NCBI RefSeq assembly: GCF_024498955.1 | Contig: NZ_CP093311.1 | Coordinates: forward strand, 1,302,001-1,366,000 | DNA from: Thermomonas paludicola | GTDB taxonomy: Bacteria > Pseudomonadota > Gammaproteobacteria > Xanthomonadales > Xanthomonadaceae | Reading direction: 5' to 3' | DNA length: 64,000 bases | Shown: positions 45,763 to 56,000 of the stretch, piece after piece | Position numbering within the stretch: position 1 is the first letter of the stretch | Layout of the letters: the number at the start of each line of letters is the position of its first letter | Translations under genes and position numbers: made by a program | Notes under the pieces: model-generated | The model's database searches: none | The model's input: the letters and a program-made list of their open reading frames with translations, nothing else | What the model was told of the DNA's origin: nothing

Positions 45763-46698
45763 ATGGCCCGTAACCAATTACTAGACCGCATTGATCAACG
45801 TATCCGCCTGGCCGGCCACAACCGGCTGGCCCTGCTGCTATTTCGGCTGGGCGGGCGTCAGCTTTTTGGCGTGAACGTGTTCAAAGTGCAGGAAGTGCTG
45901 CCGCGTCCGCAGCTGTTCACCATGCCGCAACTTCCCGGTGGCTTCCTAGGGGCTGCCGACATTCGTGGGCGAACCGTGCCGGTTCTGGACTTGGCCAGCG
46001 CCATCGGCCAGCCCACCGACGGGCCCGCCAATTATCTGGTCGTGACCGAGTTCAACCGCTCCGTGCAGGGGTTTTTGGTCTCGGCGGTGGATCGCATCGT
46101 CAACATCGCGGTGGAAGATGTGCAGCCGCCGCCCGAGCTGGGTGGCGACCCGCACTACCTGACTGGCGTGACCCGCTACCACGATGAGCTGATCCAGCTG
46201 GTGGACGTGGAAAGCGTGCTGGCAGAAGCCTTGCCGCCGCCCGCCAGCGCCGCGACGATTGCCCCGGTGATCGGCGCCGGCGGGCGCGAGGTACTGGTGG
46301 TGGACGACTCGCGCGTGGCCCGCAACCAGATCCGGCAGGTTCTGGACCAGTTGGGTCTGACATGCACGCAGTTGTCCGACGGGCGTCAGGCGCTGGACCA
46401 TCTCAAACAGCTGGCGGCGGGCGGGCAGCGGCCAGCGGATCGCTATGCGATGGTCATCTCCGATATCGAGATGCCCGCGATGGACGGCTACACGCTGACG
46501 TCGGAAATCCGTCGCGACCTGATGCTCAATGATCTGTACGTGCTGTTGCATACATCGCTGTCGGGGGTGTTCAACCAGGCGATGGTGGAGCGCGTTGGGG
46601 CGGATGACTTCGTTCCGAAATACTCGCAGCAGGAATTGGCCGACAGGATCACCGCAAGACTTGATGTCGTGGCAAAGAAAAGTTCTGCAAGGCAATGA
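45763..46698 (+). CDS. cheV: CheV chemotaxis coupling protein
   Basis: 311 aa. A CheW domain (about 20-160: FRLGGRQLFGVNVFKVQEVL, FLGAADIRGRTVPVLDL) followed by a REC domain (VLVVDDSRVARNQIRQVLDQLG, phosphosite Asp in ISDIEMPAMDGY, and a final VPKYSQ switch-Lys region). It links chemoreceptors to CheA and adapts signalling by phosphorylation. It is next to flgA/flgB, as in other gammaproteobacteria, and has a sigma-28-type promoter. Confidence 0.95.
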   Translation: MARNQLLDRIDQRIRLAGHNRLALLLFRLGGRQLFGVNVFKVQEVLPRPQLFTMPQLPGGFLGAADIRGRTVPVLDLASAIGQPTDGPANYLVVTEFNRSVQGFLVSAVDRIVNIAVEDVQPPPELGGDPHYLTGVTRYHDELIQLVDVESVLAEALPPPASAATIAPVIGAGGREVLVVDDSRVARNQIRQVLDQLGLTCTQLSDGRQALDHLKQLAAGGQRPADRYAMVISDIEMPAMDGYTLTSEIRRDLMLNDLYVLLHTSLSGVFNQAMVERVGADDFVPKYSQQELADRITARLDVVAKKSSARQ

Positions 46699-46876
46699 TC
46701 TTGATGGAATTTACGAGATATATCCAAGCGGCGTCCCGATGCATGCGGCAGTGCATGCCCGCCCGGGCATGCCGATGCTTGAGGGCCACCAAGCGCCTTG
46801 CGCGAGGCTGCACGTTGCCCACGCCCTGATCTGACCGCGCGCGTTCGCCAGGCCTGCAACGCAGCGCTTGCGTCTT

Positions 46877-46892
46877 TGGCACACCATTTGCT
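46877..46892 (+). promoter_or_regulatory. sigma-54 promoter of the flgB operon
   Basis: TGGCACACCATTTGCT is a near-perfect -24/-12 element (TGGCAC-N5-TTGC). It lies 35 bp upstream of the flgB ATG and should start the flgBCDEFGHIJ transcript under RpoN and a FleQ/FlrC-type activator. Confidence 0.88.
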
Positions 46893-46926
46893 TTCTCTCA
46901 TGCGAGCAACCCCGTTGGAGGGGCGT

Positions 46927-47292
46927 ATGAGCGATTTCCTTGGCATCCACGGCGCCGCGCTGATCTTGCGAGAGCAGCGACTGCAGGTGCTTTCCACCAA
47001 TTTGGCCAACGCCGACACCCCCGGCTTCCAAGCCCAGGACCTGGACTTCAATTCCGCCCTGCAGGCCGCGTTGTCGCCGGCGACAGGGGCCGGCGGCAGC
47101 GATCCCTACCAGGCTGCTGCAGCCGGTGCGCGCCATGCCCGGCCAAGCTCGCAGCCCAGCCTGGACGGCAATACGGTGGACAGCGCGCGCGAGCAGGCCA
47201 CGTTTTCCCAGGCGGCGCTGGAGTACCGGGCCTCGATGACATTCATCGAATCCAAGGTGAGAACCATGCTCACCGCCATTACTGGTGAATGA
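46927..47292 (+). CDS. flgB: FlgB, proximal rod protein
   Basis: 121 aa from ATG at 46927 with GGAGGGG upstream; longer in-frame starts have no ribosome binding site. N-terminal rod signature RLQVLSTNLANADTPGFQAQDLDF and C-terminal helix AALEYRASMTFIESKVRTMLTAI. It forms the proximal rod joined to the MS ring. First gene of the rod-hook operon, with a sigma-54 promoter. Confidence 0.96.
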   Translation: MSDFLGIHGAALILREQRLQVLSTNLANADTPGFQAQDLDFNSALQAALSPATGAGGSDPYQAAAAGARHARPSSQPSLDGNTVDSAREQATFSQAALEYRASMTFIESKVRTMLTAITGE

Positions 47293-47302
47293 GGAGTACG
47301 CC

Positions 47303-47710
47303 GTGAGCAACCTCCCGATTTTTGATGTGGCCGGATCCGCGATGCAGGCGCAATCGGTGCGCCTGAGCACCATCGCCAGCAACCTGGCCAATGCCAACAC
47401 CGTTGCAGGTACCGCCGAGGGCGCGTATCGCGCCAAGCAGCCGGTGTTTTCGGCCGACCCGATTGCGGGGAATCCGGCACTGGCCGGGGTCCAGGTCACC
47501 GAAGTGCGCGACAGCACTGCCGCACCGGTGAAACGCTACGAGCCCGGCCATCCGTTGGCGGATGCACAAGGTTATGTGTATGCGCCCGACGTGGATCCGG
47601 TGGCGCAGATGGTGGACATGATCTCCGCTTCGCGCAGCTATCAGGCCAACGTGGATGTCTTCAAAAGCGCCAAGGATTTGGCCGTTGCCACTCTCAACAT
47701 GGGCCGCTGA
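47303..47710 (+). CDS. flgC: FlgC, proximal rod protein
   Basis: 135 aa with a GTG start at 47303 and GAGGAG upstream. It begins SNLPIFDVAGSAMQAQSVRLSTIASNLANANT and ends with SRSYQANVDVFKSAKDLAVATLNMG, the usual ends of a rod protein. It starts 10 bp after flgB and is part of the axial rod. Confidence 0.96.
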   Translation: MSNLPIFDVAGSAMQAQSVRLSTIASNLANANTVAGTAEGAYRAKQPVFSADPIAGNPALAGVQVTEVRDSTAAPVKRYEPGHPLADAQGYVYAPDVDPVAQMVDMISASRSYQANVDVFKSAKDLAVATLNMGR

Positions 47711-47712
47711 AC

Positions 47713-48387
47713 ATGAGTACCGTCAATCCCGCTTCTTCCAGTTCCGACAGCGCGTATGCGCAGTACTCGCTCCCGGGGGCGACCAAACAGTCCACCGGGG
47801 CGATGGGGCAGGCCGACTTCCTGCAACTGATGACCCAGCAACTGAAAAACCAGGACCCGCTCAACCCGATGAAGGGCGCGGAGTTCCTTGGCCAGTTGGC
47901 GCAGTTCTCCACCGTGCAAGGCATCGAGAACATGCAGCAGGCGATGAATTCGATGGCCAGCGTGATGGAAAACGACCAGTCGCTGCGCGCGGCGGCGCTG
48001 GTGGGCCACGACGCGCTGGTGGAGGTTGACAGCGTGCAGTTGGCCGCAGGTGCCGGGGCCAGCGGCGAAATCGTCGCCAATCGCGGCGGCCCGATCCAGC
48101 TGGAGGTGGTCGATGCCAGCGGGAAAGTGGTGAGCCGCGTCAGCGTGGATGCCGCCAGTGACGGCCCGGTGGCATTCCACTGGGACGGCACCGATGAAAA
48201 CGGTGACGCCGTGCCCGCGGGTCAATACAGCTTCCGCGCCAGCAGCGGCACCGGTACGGACACCGAAGCCCTGTCGGTGCGCCTGGCGGCGCATATCGAC
48301 AGCGTTTCCATCGAATCCCAAGGATTGGTCCTCAACCTCGCCGGTCTCGGCGGCTATCCCTTGTCTTCCATCCGTCGCATTGGCTGA
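47713..48387 (+). CDS. flgD: FlgD, hook cap/assembly scaffold
   Basis: 224 aa. N-terminal FLQLMTQQLKNQDPLNPMKGAEFLGQLAQFSTVQGIENM signature, then FLG-tudor (ALVGHDALVEVDS) and Ig-like repeats. It caps the growing hook to let FlgE polymerise. It starts 2 bp after the flgC stop. Confidence 0.96.
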   Translation: MSTVNPASSSSDSAYAQYSLPGATKQSTGAMGQADFLQLMTQQLKNQDPLNPMKGAEFLGQLAQFSTVQGIENMQQAMNSMASVMENDQSLRAAALVGHDALVEVDSVQLAAGAGASGEIVANRGGPIQLEVVDASGKVVSRVSVDAASDGPVAFHWDGTDENGDAVPAGQYSFRASSGTGTDTEALSVRLAAHIDSVSIESQGLVLNLAGLGGYPLSSIRRIG

Positions 48388-48420
48388 TCGCAGCCGACTT
48401 CCCTACTCCAGGAGCGCACC

Positions 48421-49638
48421 ATGAGCTTTCGCATCTCCGTCAGCGGCATGAATGCCGCCAGTTCCGATCTCGACGTTACCGCGCACAACATCGCCAACGT
48501 GAACACCAGTGGTTTCAAGGGGTCCCGCGCCGAGTTCGCCGACGTGTTCGCCGTTTCCGCCTATGGCCTGTCGCAGCAGGCGATTGGTGCCGGCGTGCGG
48601 CTGGCTGCAGTGGCCCAGCAGTTTAGCCAGGGCAACGTGGACTTCACCGGCCGCGCGCTGGACCTGGCGATTTCCGGCGAGGGCTTCTTCACCCTGTCCG
48701 ACAAGGGGGCGACCGTGTATTCGCGCGCCGGCAACTTCGGCACCGATTCGGATGGCTATGTGGTCAACCCGGCGGGCCAGCGCCTGCAGGTGTACGAACC
48801 CAATGTCGCCGGCGGCTTCGATACCGGCCGCCTGGGTGATCTGCGCCTGCCCAACGGCGATTCGCCGCCGGCAGCGACCACCAAGGTCACGCTGGAAACC
48901 AACCTGCCGGCAGCGGCGACTCCGCCCACGGTGACCCCGTTCGATCCGAACGACCCCACCACCTACAACCAGACCACCTCGCTGACGATTTACGACTCGC
49001 TGGGTGCGCCGCATACGCAGTCGATGTATTACGTCAAGACCGCCAACCCGAACGAATGGGAGTTGAACACCTATGTCGACGGCGCTGCCGTTGGCCCGGC
49101 GCAAACCCTGCAGTACGACAGCGCCGGCACCCTGACCTCCCCGTCCCCTGCGCAAATTGCCCTGCCCGCCTACACCCCGACCAACGGTTCGGCGGCGTTG
49201 AGCATCACCCTGGATCTGGGCAAGTCCACCCAGTACGGCACCTCTTTCGGCATCCAGACGCAGACCCAGGATGGCCACGCCACCGGGCGCATCACCGGCA
49301 TCGACATCTCGCCCGAGGGCGCCGTGTCGGCGCGCTACACCAACGGCGCGGTGCAGCAGCTGGGGCAGGTGGCGCTGACCAATTTCGCCAACCCGCAGGG
49401 CCTGCAGTCGCTGGGCAGCAATTCCTGGGGCGAGACCTATCGCTCCGGCCAGCCGCTGCACGGGCAGGCAGGGTCGTCCAACTTCGGCCTGGTCCAGGGC
49501 GGCGCGCTGGAGGCATCCAACGTCAACCTCACTGAGCAGTTGGTCAACATGATCACGGCGCAGCGCAACTTCCAGGCCAATGCGCAAATGATCCAGACCC
49601 AGGATCAGATCGCGCAGACCGTGATCAACATCCGCTGA
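48421..49638 (+). CDS. flgE: FlgE, flagellar hook protein
   Basis: 405 aa. N-terminal MSFRISVSGMNAASSDLDVTAHNIANVNTSGFKGSRAEF and C-terminal EASNVNLTEQLVNMITAQRNFQANAQMI bracket the variable D1/D2 domains (FlgE D2 around 200-300). It forms the universal joint between rod and filament. It starts 33 bp after flgD with GGAG upstream. Confidence 0.97.
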   Translation: MSFRISVSGMNAASSDLDVTAHNIANVNTSGFKGSRAEFADVFAVSAYGLSQQAIGAGVRLAAVAQQFSQGNVDFTGRALDLAISGEGFFTLSDKGATVYSRAGNFGTDSDGYVVNPAGQRLQVYEPNVAGGFDTGRLGDLRLPNGDSPPAATTKVTLETNLPAAATPPTVTPFDPNDPTTYNQTTSLTIYDSLGAPHTQSMYYVKTANPNEWELNTYVDGAAVGPAQTLQYDSAGTLTSPSPAQIALPAYTPTNGSAALSITLDLGKSTQYGTSFGIQTQTQDGHATGRITGIDISPEGAVSARYTNGAVQQLGQVALTNFANPQGLQSLGSNSWGETYRSGQPLHGQAGSSNFGLVQGGALEASNVNLTEQLVNMITAQRNFQANAQMIQTQDQIAQTVINIR

Positions 49639-49683
49639 TGAGGCAGTCCGCCCCTGCGCATGCGGGGGCGGAGGGAGGCAACG

Positions 49684-50430
49684 ATGACAGACCGTGCCAT
49701 TTACATTGCCATGACCGGCGCCAGTGCCATGCTGCGCGGCCAGGCCACCGTGGCGAACAATCTGGCCAATGCCGACAGCACCGGTTTCCAGGCCGCGCTG
49801 GATGCCACGGTTGCCGCACCGGTGCAGGGCGCCGGGTTTGCTTCCCGGGTGGCAACCAGCGAACGCACGCTGGGCGTGGACGCGCGCGCCGGCGCCATCA
49901 ACCAGACCGGCAATCCGCTGGATGTCGCGCTGAAGCCGGAGCGCTGGCTGGCCGTGCAGGATTCCAGCGGCGGCACCGCCTATACCCGCGCTGGCGACCT
50001 CAGCATCAATGCCAACGGCATGTTGATGACCTCGCGCGGCCAGGCCGTGTTGGGCAACGACGGCGCGCCGTTGTCCATCCCCGCCTACCAAAGCATCGGC
50101 ATCGGCAGTGACGGCACGATCTCCATCGTTCCGCAGGGGCAGCCCGCCTCCACCATCACCGAAGCGGGAACCCTGCAGGTGGTGGCCGCCAGGACCACGG
50201 AGTTGGAACGCGGCGACGACGGACTGATGCGCCCGCGCCCGGGCGTCCAGCCGCCGCCTGCGACTGGCGCGTCGATGAGCGCCGGCACGCTGGAGGAAAG
50301 CAACGTGAACACGGCCGATGCGCTGGTGTCGATGATCGAACTGTCGCGCCAGTTTGAAATGCAGGTACAGCTCTTGCAGAAAGCCGATGAGAACGCCCGC
50401 GCCACCAGCTCCATCGTGTCGCTGAGTTGA
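49684..50430 (+). CDS. flgF: FlgF, proximal rod protein
   Basis: 248 aa from ATG at 49684 with GGAGGGAGG upstream. N-terminal AIYIAMTGASAMLRGQATVANNLANADSTGFQAA and C-terminal EESNVNTADALVSMIELSRQFEMQVQLL. It resembles FlgG but is shorter. Part of the rod operon. Confidence 0.95.
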   Translation: MTDRAIYIAMTGASAMLRGQATVANNLANADSTGFQAALDATVAAPVQGAGFASRVATSERTLGVDARAGAINQTGNPLDVALKPERWLAVQDSSGGTAYTRAGDLSINANGMLMTSRGQAVLGNDGAPLSIPAYQSIGIGSDGTISIVPQGQPASTITEAGTLQVVAARTTELERGDDGLMRPRPGVQPPPATGASMSAGTLEESNVNTADALVSMIELSRQFEMQVQLLQKADENARATSSIVSLS

Positions 50431-50474
50431 TCCACCCGTATTTGCCCGATTGATACCCCGAGAGGAACGCCGCC

Positions 50475-51260
50475 ATGACCCAGGCCCTGTGGATCGCCAA
50501 AACCGGCCTCGATGCCCAGCAGACGAAGATGTCGGTGATCTCCAACAATCTGGCCAACGTCAACACGACGGGCTTCAAGCGCGACCGCGCCAGCTTCGAA
50601 GACCTGCTCTACCAGACCATCCGCCAGCCCGGCGGCGCCACTTCCGAACAGACCCAGCTTCCCACGGGCCTGCAGTTGGGCACCGGCGTGCGCGTTGCGG
50701 CCACCGCCAAGCAGTTCGTGCAAGGCTCGTTGAACCAGACCGGCAACGCGCTGGATGCGGCCATCAACGGACGCGGATTTTTCGAGGTGTTGATGCCGGA
50801 CGGAAGCTCCGCCTACACGCGCGACGGCAGCTTCCAGATCAACGCCCAAGGCGAAGTGGTGACCAACGAAGGCTATCCGGTGCAGCCTGGCCTTCAATTG
50901 CCCGAAGGCGCCCAGAGCGTGACCATCGGCGCCGATGGCACGGTGAGCGTGCAGATTTCCGGGCAGCCCGCGCCGGTGCAGGTCGGCGCACTGACGCTGG
51001 CCGACTTCGTCAATCCCGCAGGCCTGCAATCCCTGGGCGAGAACCTGTTCGCCGAAACCGGCGCCAGCGGCCCGGCGCAGACCGGCGCCCCCGGCACCGG
51101 GGGCTTGGGCCGCTTGATCCAGGGCTCGCTGGAGGCATCCAACGTCAACGTGGTGGAAGAACTGGTCACCATGATCGAGACCCAGCGCGCCTACGAAACC
51201 AACGCCAAGGCGATTTCAACCACCGACCAGATGCTGGGTTTCCTCAACAACAACGTATGA
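50475..51260 (+). CDS. flgG: FlgG, distal rod protein
   Basis: 261 aa, the standard length. [54 protein letters not shown] at the N-terminus and [35 protein letters not shown] at the C-terminus. It forms the distal rod that crosses the outer membrane bushing. Its TGA overlaps the flgH ATG. Confidence 0.97.
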   Translation: MTQALWIAKTGLDAQQTKMSVISNNLANVNTTGFKRDRASFEDLLYQTIRQPGGATSEQTQLPTGLQLGTGVRVAATAKQFVQGSLNQTGNALDAAINGRGFFEVLMPDGSSAYTRDGSFQINAQGEVVTNEGYPVQPGLQLPEGAQSVTIGADGTVSVQISGQPAPVQVGALTLADFVNPAGLQSLGENLFAETGASGPAQTGAPGTGGLGRLIQGSLEASNVNVVEELVTMIETQRAYETNAKAISTTDQMLGFLNNNV

Positions 51261-51988
51261 GTATCGCCATGAGCCGCGCCCCTTCCCTCGCCCGCGTTGC
51301 CGTCCTGCTGGTTGTCGCGCTCGGGCTGTCTGCCTGCGCCAGCGTCGGCCGCCTGCAGGGCGATGTGCGGCCATTTGCCGAAGCGCCGCCTTATGCCGCG
51401 CTGCCTGCTGTGGCGCCGGCACAGCCCGCCGCACCACAGCCCGGGGACGGCGGCGGCTCGATTTACGCCGGCCACACCGGCAAGGGCTTGCGGCTGTTCC
51501 AGGACAACAAAGCCAGCGAAGTCGGCGACTTGTTGACCATCCTGCTGGTGGAAAGCACCACCGCCACCACCCAGGCCAAAACCGCGGTCACCAAGAAAAG
51601 CGGCATTGATGTGGGCGTTCCCAGCATCGCGGGCAAGCAAGTCACCGCGCTTGGCGCATCCATTGCGGGCTCCCGCGATTTCCAGGGCGACGGCAACAGC
51701 GCGCAGAGCAACAAGCTGGCGGGTTCGGTCACCGTGCGCGTGGTGCAGGATCTCGGCAATGGCAACCTGCTGATTCGCGGCGACAAGCAGTTGCGCCTGA
51801 ATCAGGGCGATGAGCTGGTTCAGGTTCAAGGGATCGTGCGCCGTGCCGATATCGACCCTGACAACCGGGTGACCTCCGACCGCGTGGCCGATGCCCGCAT
51901 CGTTTATGGCGGCCGTGGCACCCTCGCACGTTCCAACGCAATGGGTTGGCTTGGCCGGTTCTTCAATTCCGCGCTCTACCCGTTCTGA
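51257..51988 (+). CDS. flgH: FlgH, L-ring lipoprotein
   Basis: 243 aa from ATG at 51257, overlapping flgG (ATGA); ATG at 51269 is an alternative. The lipobox LSACAS marks a lipoprotein. Then [45 protein letters not shown], and the C-terminal [32 protein letters not shown] typical of FlgH. It forms the outer-membrane L ring. Confidence 0.96.
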   Translation: MSIAMSRAPSLARVAVLLVVALGLSACASVGRLQGDVRPFAEAPPYAALPAVAPAQPAAPQPGDGGGSIYAGHTGKGLRLFQDNKASEVGDLLTILLVESTTATTQAKTAVTKKSGIDVGVPSIAGKQVTALGASIAGSRDFQGDGNSAQSNKLAGSVTVRVVQDLGNGNLLIRGDKQLRLNQGDELVQVQGIVRRADIDPDNRVTSDRVADARIVYGGRGTLARSNAMGWLGRFFNSALYPF

Positions 51989-51996
51989 GGTCGGCG

Positions 51997-53100
51997 ATGA
52001 TGAAACGCACCCTGACAACGCTGGCCGCTCTGTTCTGCACGCTTCTGCTTGCGCCAGCCCACGCCGAACGCGTCAAGGATTTGGCGCAGGTGGCCGGGGT
52101 GCGCGGCAATCCGCTGATCGGGTATGGATTGGTGGTGGGCCTGGACGGCAGTGGCGACCGCACCAGCCAAACCCCATTCACCGTGCAAAGCCTGAAGTCC
52201 ATGCTGGAGCAGCTGGGCGCCACCATTCCCCCCGGCGTGAACCCGCAGTTGAAGAATGTGGCCGCCGTCGCGGTACACGCGGAATTGCCTCCGTTCGCCA
52301 AGCCCGGCCAGCCGATCGACATCACCGTGTCCTCGATCGGCAACGCCGGTTCGCTGCGCGGCGGCAGCCTGCTGATGACGCCGCTCAAGGGCGCCGACGG
52401 CGAGGTATACGCCATCGCCCAGGGCAATCTGGTCGTCAGCGGATTCGGCGCATCGGGACGTGACGGCTCCAAGATTTCGGTGAATGCGCCCAACGGCGGG
52501 CGCATTCCGTCGGGTGCCATCGTGGAACGCGCGGTGCCGGCGGCAGCCAATTCAGGCAACGTGACCCTCAACCTGCACGAGGCCGATTTCACCACCGCGT
52601 CGCGCATCGTTTCGGCGGTGAACAGCGCGTTTGGCAGTGGCCGTGCGCATGCGCTGGACGGCGTCACCATCGAAATCAACCCGCCGCCGGGCGACCGCAT
52701 CGCCTTCCTGGCCGCGCTGGAAGCGCTGGACGTGGATCCGGGCACGGCGGCTGCCAAGGTCATCGTCAATGCCCGCTCCGGCACCGTGGTGATGGGTGGC
52801 CAGGTCACTGTCCTGCCGGCCGCAGTGGCTCACGGCTCATTGACCGTCACCATCAGCGAGGCCACCCAGGTCAGCCAGCCGGGGCCGTTTGGCGGCAAGG
52901 GGCAAACCGTTGCGGTGCCGCAGTCCACGGTCAGCGCCACCACCGAGGGCAACCACATGGTGTTGTTCCGGGGCGGCACCTCGCTGGAAGACATCGTGCG
53001 CGCGGTGAACGCGGTTGGCGCGGCACCGGGCGACATCGTCGCCATTCTGGAAGCCCTCAAGCAAGCCGGCGCGCTGCGCGCCGAGCTTGAAGTGATCTGA
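51997..53100 (+). CDS. flgI: FlgI, P-ring protein
   Basis: 367 aa from ATG at 51997 (another ATG directly follows). Signal peptide ([16 protein letters not shown]), then the signature [32 protein letters not shown] and a C-terminal [39 protein letters not shown]. It forms the periplasmic P ring with help from FlgA. It starts 8 bp after flgH. Confidence 0.97.
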   Translation: MMKRTLTTLAALFCTLLLAPAHAERVKDLAQVAGVRGNPLIGYGLVVGLDGSGDRTSQTPFTVQSLKSMLEQLGATIPPGVNPQLKNVAAVAVHAELPPFAKPGQPIDITVSSIGNAGSLRGGSLLMTPLKGADGEVYAIAQGNLVVSGFGASGRDGSKISVNAPNGGRIPSGAIVERAVPAAANSGNVTLNLHEADFTTASRIVSAVNSAFGSGRAHALDGVTIEINPPPGDRIAFLAALEALDVDPGTAAAKVIVNARSGTVVMGGQVTVLPAAVAHGSLTVTISEATQVSQPGPFGGKGQTVAVPQSTVSATTEGNHMVLFRGGTSLEDIVRAVNAVGAAPGDIVAILEALKQAGALRAELEVI

Positions 53101-53103
53101 CCA

Positions 53104-53118
53104 TGGCATACCGCTTGC
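53104..53118 (+). promoter_or_regulatory. possible sigma-54-type promoter before flgJ
   Basis: TGGCAT-N5-TTGC with correct GG-N10-GC spacing begins 4 bp after the flgI stop. Its -12 element is only 12 bp from the flgJ ATG, so initiation would give an almost leaderless mRNA. The match is good but it may be coincidental in this coding-dense operon. Confidence 0.4.
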
Positions 53119-53130
53119 ATCCAGACTGAC

Positions 53131-54108
53131 ATGCGCCTACCTGCCGCCACCGCGATCTCGCTCCAGCGTTCACAGACGCCGGAGCGTGCGCGTGTGGAAG
53201 AGGCGGCGCGCGGGCTGGAAAGCCAGTTTGCGCAGATGCTGATCAAGAGCCTGCGCAGCACCTCGCCCGGTGATCCGCTTGGCGGCGACACCAGCTATCG
53301 CGACATGTACGACCAGACGCTGGCGAAAGAGCTGACCAAGGGCCGCGGCCTGGGTCTGCAGTCGATGATCGTTCGCCAGCTTGATCGCACCCTGGGGCAG
53401 GACACGCCCACCGCGCCGGCCGGGTTCCTGCCGCTGCGAGCGCCGGGCGCGCCGATGCAACTCCCTCTTGGCGACACGCCTTCGGGCCTGCCGCTGCCTG
53501 CCGGACTGCGCGGCGACTCGCTGACGCTGACCCCGGCAAGCGGTGGAACCTCATTGCCGGGGCTGGCATTGCCGCACCCGCCAGCACTTGCTGCGAAGAC
53601 CTGCGGCGAAAATGCCCCGCTGGATTGCAGCAGCCCTGAAGCATTCGTGCGTTCGGTATGGCCGCATGCACAAAAGGCGGCCGCGGAACTGGGCGTGCCG
53701 GCCAAGGCCCTGGTGGCGCAGGCCGCCTTGGAAACCGGCTGGGGCCGCCGTTTGGCGGGGCGCGATGGGCAGACCACATCGCACAATCTGTTTGGCATCA
53801 AGGCCGGCGGCAACTGGCGCGGTGCGAAAGTCAATGCAGCCACCCATGAATACGTGGATGGCACCCGCGTCAGCGCGCAGGCCGCGTTCCGCAGCTATGG
53901 CAGCGCCGCCGACAGCTTTGCCGACTACGCCCGGCTGCTGCACAACCCGCGCTATGCCGAAGCCCGCAGTGCCGGCGGCGACGTCCATCAGTTCGCAACG
54001 GCGCTGCAACGCGCCGGTTACGCCACCGATCCGGCCTACGCGGCCAAGGTCGTGGCCATTGCCGGCGGCTCCACCATGCGCCGCGCGCTGGCCGGGCTGG
54101 AGGGATAA
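53131..54108 (+). CDS. flgJ: FlgJ, rod-capping peptidoglycan hydrolase
   Basis: 325 aa. The N-terminal rod-binding half (ARGLESQFAQMLIKSLRSTSPGDPLGG...YRDMYDQTLAKELTKGRGLGLQSMIV) is joined by a Pro-rich linker to a GH73-type glucosaminidase domain. There VAQAALETGWGRR holds the catalytic Glu, followed by HNLFGIKAGGNWRGAKVNAATHEY. It opens the cell wall for the rod and caps its assembly. Confidence 0.96.
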   Translation: MRLPAATAISLQRSQTPERARVEEAARGLESQFAQMLIKSLRSTSPGDPLGGDTSYRDMYDQTLAKELTKGRGLGLQSMIVRQLDRTLGQDTPTAPAGFLPLRAPGAPMQLPLGDTPSGLPLPAGLRGDSLTLTPASGGTSLPGLALPHPPALAAKTCGENAPLDCSSPEAFVRSVWPHAQKAAAELGVPAKALVAQAALETGWGRRLAGRDGQTTSHNLFGIKAGGNWRGAKVNAATHEYVDGTRVSAQAAFRSYGSAADSFADYARLLHNPRYAEARSAGGDVHQFATALQRAGYATDPAYAAKVVAIAGGSTMRRALAGLEG

Positions 54109-54110
54109 CC

Positions 54111-55991
54111 ATGTCATCTGGCGTTCTTGGTACCGGCACTTCCGCCCTGCTCGCCTTCCAGCGCGCACTGGCGACCGTCAGCCACAACGTCGCCAATGCG
54201 GCGACCCCCGGCTATACCCGGCAGCGCGTGGAAATGCAGGCGCGTCCAGGGCAGTCCGCCATGCTCAGCATCGGCCAGGGGGTGGACGTCAAACAATTGA
54301 CCCGGCTTGCCGACGGCCTGGTGTTCGCCCGCCAGAACGACAGTTCGGGCGAGCTGGGGCGCCTGGATCAGCTGTCCCAGCTGGCTTCGCGCGTGGATGG
54401 TTTGATGTCGGATTCCGCCACCTCGCTGGTGGCGCCGTGGTCGAGCTATTTCAACGCCGCCAAAGGCGTGGTGGCCGACCCGGCCTCGGTTCCCGCACGC
54501 AACCAGATGCTTGCCTCCAGCGACCAGTTGGCTACCCGCTTTCGCAGCATGGACACCCAGCTGGCGAAAATGGACGACGACGTCGATCGCAGCATGGCCA
54601 ACAAGATCACTGACGCCAATCGTCTGGCCAGCGAGCTTGCCGACCTCAATCGCAACATCATTGCCGCTGGCGGCAATGTCTCTTCGGATCTGCTCGATGC
54701 GCGCGACCAGCGCGTTCGCGACCTGTCGAAGCTGGTGGGTGCGGAAACGGTGATGCAGGACGACGGTTCGATGAACGTCTTCACCCCCGGCGGCCAGCCA
54801 TTGGTGTTGGGCGTACGCGCTTCCAGCCTGGCGACCACGCCCGACCCTTACCGTCCAGACCGCATGCAACTGGCGCTGAACACGCCGACCGGCGCGATGC
54901 GCCTGCCGGAAGGCACGGTCAGCGGCGAGCTGGGTGGGCTGCTGGAATTTCGCAGCCAGGTGCTGGATCCGATGCGCGCCGAACTCGGCCGCATGGCCAC
55001 CGTGTTTGCGCAATCGACCAATGCCACCCAGAACGCAGGCATCGACTACAACGGCAACCCGGGCGCGGACCTGTTCTCCATTCCCGCGCCACAGGTGGCC
55101 GCGCACGCTGCCAACACCGGCACGGCGGTACCGACCGCCGTACTGGATGATGCAGGCGCGTTGACGGGTCAAAATCTGGTCTTGCGCTTCGATGGCACCA
55201 ATTGGAGCGCCACCCGCGCCGACAGCGGCGAGTCGGTAGCGATGACCGGCACCGGCACCTCCGTCGATCCGTTCAAGGTCGGTGGCGTGGCAGTCACCGT
55301 GGGCACAGGCGCCGCCGCAGGCGACCGCTTCCTGCTGACCCCCACCGCAGGAAGCGCTGGCAGCCTGAACGTGGCTATCCATGATGCCTCCGGGATTGCC
55401 GCCGCCGCACCGCTGACCAGTCAGCTGGATCCGACCAATCTGGGCGATGCCAAGGTTGCCTCGTCCGCGATTACCGATGCGAGCCAGTTCGCTTCGTTCA
55501 GCGGGGCGACCGTCGATTTCATCGATGCCACCCACTACACCATCGATGGCAACGGCCCGTACGCCTATTCGCCGGGCGGCGCCATCGCCGATGGCGGCTG
55601 GACGTTGACGCTGCAAGGCACGCCGGCGGCGGGCGACAGCTTCACCCTCGGGCGCACGCCTGCACGTTCGTCCGACAATGCCAACGCGCGCCAATTGGCG
55701 GCGCTCGACACCCGACGCGTTCTCGATGGCGGCACCACCGACCTGACCACCGGAATGACCCGCATGGCCAGTCGCGCCGGCGGCGCGGCCAACAACGCCA
55801 AGCTTTCGCTGGACGCCCAGCAGGCCATCGACGATCAGGTGAACGCCGAGCGCGAATCGGTCAGCGGCGTCAACCTCGACGAAGAAGCCGCCGACATGCT
55901 GCGCTACCAGCAGGCCTATCAGGCCGCCGCACAGCTGATCGGCACCGCCGACACCATGTTCCAGACGCTTTTGTCCGTCGTGCGTCGATAG
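54111..55991 (+). CDS. flgK: FlgK, hook-filament junction protein 1
   Basis: 626 aa. SSGVLGTGTSALLAFQRALATVSHNVANAATPGYTRQRVEM at the N-terminus and VNLDEEAADMLRYQQAYQAAAQLIGTADTMFQTLLSVVRR at the C-terminus, with variable middle domains. It joins hook to filament and is chaperoned by FlgN. It starts 2 bp after flgJ. A 1043-aa antisense frame covers flgK and flgL and is spurious. Confidence 0.97.
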   Translation: MSSGVLGTGTSALLAFQRALATVSHNVANAATPGYTRQRVEMQARPGQSAMLSIGQGVDVKQLTRLADGLVFARQNDSSGELGRLDQLSQLASRVDGLMSDSATSLVAPWSSYFNAAKGVVADPASVPARNQMLASSDQLATRFRSMDTQLAKMDDDVDRSMANKITDANRLASELADLNRNIIAAGGNVSSDLLDARDQRVRDLSKLVGAETVMQDDGSMNVFTPGGQPLVLGVRASSLATTPDPYRPDRMQLALNTPTGAMRLPEGTVSGELGGLLEFRSQVLDPMRAELGRMATVFAQSTNATQNAGIDYNGNPGADLFSIPAPQVAAHAANTGTAVPTAVLDDAGALTGQNLVLRFDGTNWSATRADSGESVAMTGTGTSVDPFKVGGVAVTVGTGAAAGDRFLLTPTAGSAGSLNVAIHDASGIAAAAPLTSQLDPTNLGDAKVASSAITDASQFASFSGATVDFIDATHYTIDGNGPYAYSPGGAIADGGWTLTLQGTPAAGDSFTLGRTPARSSDNANARQLAALDTRRVLDGGTTDLTTGMTRMASRAGGAANNAKLSLDAQQAIDDQVNAERESVSGVNLDEEAADMLRYQQAYQAAAQLIGTADTMFQTLLSVVRR

Positions 55992-56000
55992 GAAACCGCC

